Positions 5,820 to 7,346 of a stretch of 7,346 nucleotides of DNA are shown piece after piece. The DNA lies in the NCBI GenBank assembly GCA_016867615.1, contig VGJG01000073.1, positions 1-7,346 of the forward strand. The letters run 5' to 3'. The position numbers were made by a program, and so were the translations under genes. How positions within the stretch are numbered: position 1 is the stretch's first letter; the number at the start of each line of letters is the position of its first letter. Source of the DNA: Candidatus Aminicenantota bacterium (GTDB lineage Bacteria > Acidobacteriota > Aminicenantia > Aminicenantales > JAFGAV01). The notes beneath the pieces were generated by a model that was not told the origin of the DNA, made no database searches, and saw only the letters and a list, made by a program, of their open reading frames with translations.

Positions 5820-6634
5820 GCGAAACCCTCTTTTTCCAAGCGGCCCTCGTCTTCTACGTCCTGTCCGCGGGCGCTTACCTCGTCTTCCAGCTCAATCGGC
5901 GCCCGTCCTTTTCCTCCGCGGGCTGGACCGCCGGACTGGCCGGCCTGGCGCTCCACACCGCGGCGCTCGTGCTGCGCACGCTGGCCTCGGGCCACGCCCC
6001 GTTCACCAACATGTACGAGTCTCTGTCCTTCCTGGCCTGGTCCTGCCTGCTGGCCTACCTGGTCATGGACAGGCTGTTCCGCCTGCCGCGGGCGGGCTTT
6101 TTCCTCCTGCTCATCGTCCTGGCCTTCATGCTGCTGGCCAACTCGCCGCTCATGCCCAAGGACATCAAGCCGCTCATGCCCGCCCTGCAGAGCCACTGGC
6201 TGTGGCTCCACGTGTCCATCACCCTCCTCGGCGAGGCCTTTTTCGCCGTGGCGTTCGTCACCAGCATCATGTACCTGTTCGCCTCTTCCAGGCGGAGCAA
6301 GGCGCCCGCGGAAAAAGCGGCCGCCGCGGCCGAGAAGCTCGACCGGGTGAGCTACCGTTCGATCGCCGCCGGATTTCCCCTGTTCACCCTGGGCGGCCTC
6401 GTCCTGGGCATGGTCTGGGCCCACAAGGCCTGGGGCGCCTACTGGAGCTGGGACCCCAAGGAAGTCTGGAGCCTCATCACCTGGTTCGTTTACGCCCTCT
6501 ATCTTCACACGCGGCTGGTCATGGGCTGGAAGGGGCGCCGCTCGGCGTTCATCGCCATCCTCGGCTTCCTGGCGGCCTTGTTCACCTATTTCGGCGTCAA
6601 CTACCTTCTGAGCGGGCTCCACAGCTACGCCTGA
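5816..6634 (+). CDS. ccsA: Cytochrome c biogenesis protein CcsA (heme handling, tryptophan-rich motif)
   Basis: Polytopic partner of ResB in the System II heme exporter/synthetase. The 272-residue protein shows the CcsA heme-handling signature: WAHKAWGAYWSWDPKEVW (201-218), then LITWFVYALYLH. Conserved histidines are H47, H132 (SHWLWLHVS), H231 (LYLHTR) and probably H269 (GLHSYA). FTNMYESLSF (63-72) is also family-typical. About seven to eight hydrophobic segments are visible. The ATG at 5816 overlaps the resB stop by four bases and has AAAGG 6 bases upstream; the frame is open further upstream, but that part is resB read out of frame. Relatives of this length also include HemX next to hemA, but the coupled resB and the cytochrome downstream favour CcsA. 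Thiol-reducing partners (ResA, CcdA) are not in the window. Confidence 0.93.
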   Translation: MSETLFFQAALVFYVLSAGAYLVFQLNRRPSFSSAGWTAGLAGLALHTAALVLRTLASGHAPFTNMYESLSFLAWSCLLAYLVMDRLFRLPRAGFFLLLIVLAFMLLANSPLMPKDIKPLMPALQSHWLWLHVSITLLGEAFFAVAFVTSIMYLFASSRRSKAPAEKAAAAAEKLDRVSYRSIAAGFPLFTLGGLVLGMVWAHKAWGAYWSWDPKEVWSLITWFVYALYLHTRLVMGWKGRRSAFIAILGFLAALFTYFGVNYLLSGLHSYA

Positions 6635-6662
6635 GCATCGCGCCGGGCCGCTCCACGACGTT

Positions 6663-6692
6663 TTGTGTGGCCCTTTACCCCCAGACTAGAAT
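6663..6692 (+). promoter_or_regulatory. Weak alternative promoter for the cytochrome gene
   Basis: TTGTGT (6663-6668), 18 bases, TAGAAT (6687-6692). The -10 matches five of six, the -35 only three of six. It lies in the 142-base gap after ccsA and would give a leader of about 80 bases. Less convincing than the site at 6727-6754. Confidence 0.25.
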
Positions 6693-6726
6693 CCATCGCA
6701 CAATTCGTCATAGAGCTCCACAAGGA

Positions 6727-6754
6727 TTGCCAACGGAAAAAATTTATGTATCAT
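6727..6754 (+). promoter_or_regulatory. Candidate promoter of the tetraheme cytochrome gene
   Basis: TTGCCA (6727-6732), 16 bases containing an A/T-rich core, TATCAT (6749-6754); each box matches five of six. Transcription would start near 6761, just ahead of the ribosome site GGAG at 6767-6770. It would give the cytochrome its own transcript, and supports the start at 6777, since the other ATG (6753) lies within the -10. Confidence 0.4.
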
Positions 6755-6776
6755 GATAGGAATTCCGGAGACTTCG

Positions 6777-7283
6777 ATGAAGATCAAGCGAAACGTGTTG
6801 GGGTTATCGATCACCACCATTGTGTTCGTCGGCCTGCTGCTCGCCCAAAGCCCGAGTTATATCGGCGCCAAAGCCTGCGGCCTGTGCCACAAGACCAAGA
6901 GCCAGGGACGCCAGCTTCCCCTCTGGGAGGAAAGCGCTCATGCCCTATCCCGCGCGAATCTCAGGAGCGAAAACGCCAAAAGGATGGTTGAGGATGCGGA
7001 GCGGAATCCAAAATGCCTGTCCTGTCATGCTCCTCTTTTCGAAAAGGGTCCCGTCGGCGAAGAAGGCGTGACCTGTGAAGTCTGCCACGGGCCGGGCTCG
7101 GTCTACAAGAGCATCCGCTTCATGAACAACCCGCAGGAGGCGGCGAAGAACGGCCTCATCCTCTTCAAGGACGCCGAGGCCGTTAAATCCCTGTGCCTCC
7201 GGTGCCACGTCAACGCTCACGGCTTTCCCTTCGATTTCGAGACGGCCTGGGAAAAAATCCGGCACAATCGACCCGGGAAATAG
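6777..7283 (+). CDS. Secreted tetraheme c-type cytochrome (cytochrome c554/NapC-NrfH-like heme-rich family)
   Basis: A 168-residue electron-transfer protein outside the cytoplasmic membrane. MKIKRNVLG and the hydrophobic stretch to about residue 23 form a signal peptide or membrane anchor, with possible cleavage after LLLAQ. Four CXXCH heme sites follow: CGLCH (34-38), CLSCH (80-84), CEVCH (100-104) and CLRCH (140-144). H55 (ESAHAL), H148 and H163 are candidate distal ligands. YIGAKACGLCH and SAH resemble the cytochrome c554-type domain; the second and third sites lie only 15 residues apart, typical of packed multiheme folds. I chose ATG 6777 because GGAG lies 6 bases upstream and the signal peptide then begins with MKIKR; ATG 6753 would add eight residues and lacks a ribosome site. 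It follows ccsA, whose product would help attach its hemes. The partner enzyme is not visible; function beyond electron transfer is unknown. Confidence 0.88.
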   Translation: MKIKRNVLGLSITTIVFVGLLLAQSPSYIGAKACGLCHKTKSQGRQLPLWEESAHALSRANLRSENAKRMVEDAERNPKCLSCHAPLFEKGPVGEEGVTCEVCHGPGSVYKSIRFMNNPQEAAKNGLILFKDAEAVKSLCLRCHVNAHGFPFDFETAWEKIRHNRPGK

Positions 7284-7293
7284 GGCGGGCCGG

Positions 7294-7314
7294 GCTTCCC
7301 GTCGGCCGGGAGGC
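7294..7314. terminator. Stem-loop after the cytochrome gene, possible terminator
   Basis: GCTTCCCG (7294-7301) pairs with CGGGAGGC (7307-7314), one G-T wobble, around TCGGC, starting 10 bases after the cytochrome stop. There is no T run on either side, so intrinsic termination is uncertain; it might serve as a bidirectional end if a convergent gene follows. The rest of the sequence to the right edge holds no gene I can support. Confidence 0.35.
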
Positions 7315-7346
7315 GGGCTTCAGTCACAGCAGCAGGAAACCTGTTT

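Noticed and set aside
6753..6776. Cytochrome start at ATG 6753
   Set aside because: No ribosome site, overlaps a likely -10 box, and the signal peptide starts naturally at MKIKR from 6777, which has GGAG 6 bases upstream.

Overview
The window is a GC-rich stretch of bacterial chromosome holding seven genes in two divergent groups, separated by a 0.3 kb intergenic region. The gene content points to an anaerobic or facultatively respiring bacterium: a 2-oxoacid (indolepyruvate-type) oxidoreductase with an ADP-forming acyl-CoA synthetase, plus System II cytochrome c maturation and a multiheme cytochrome. GC-rich members of Acidobacteriota/Aminicenantota or Desulfobacterota would fit. This placement is inference from gene content only; the window has no rRNA or other phylogenetic marker.

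Minus strand, bases 3605 down to 1: iorA, iorB and a fused ADP-forming acyl-CoA synthetase (cut by the left edge). They are packed with 1 and 12 base gaps, so they read as one operon. A strong promoter-like pair (TTGACA, 17 bases, TATCCT) sits about 80 bases before iorA. The likely pathway is oxidative decarboxylation of aryl- or branched-chain 2-oxoacids from amino acids to acyl-CoA, then release of the acid with ATP formation. Unusually, neither IorA nor IorB carries the ferredoxin-type [4Fe-4S] domain that normally ends IorA.

Intergenic region 3606-3944: two divergent promoters with a GC-rich, hairpin-dense segment between them (3763-3840), and an AT-rich patch with three AATT blocks at 10-11 base spacing immediately before and into the plus-strand promoter.

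Plus strand, 3945-7283: an Rrf2/IscR-type regulator with a Cys3-His cluster motif, ResB (CcsB) and CcsA, which together form the System II cytochrome c heme-lyase/exporter, and then, after a 142-base gap with its own candidate promoter, a secreted tetraheme cytochrome c. A plausible reading is an iron-sulfur or redox-sensing regulator controlling the machinery that attaches heme to cytochromes, with a client cytochrome directly downstream. A run of ten G inside the regulator's DNA-binding wing is a possible slippage site. No tRNA, rRNA, CRISPR array, insertion sequence or attachment site was seen.
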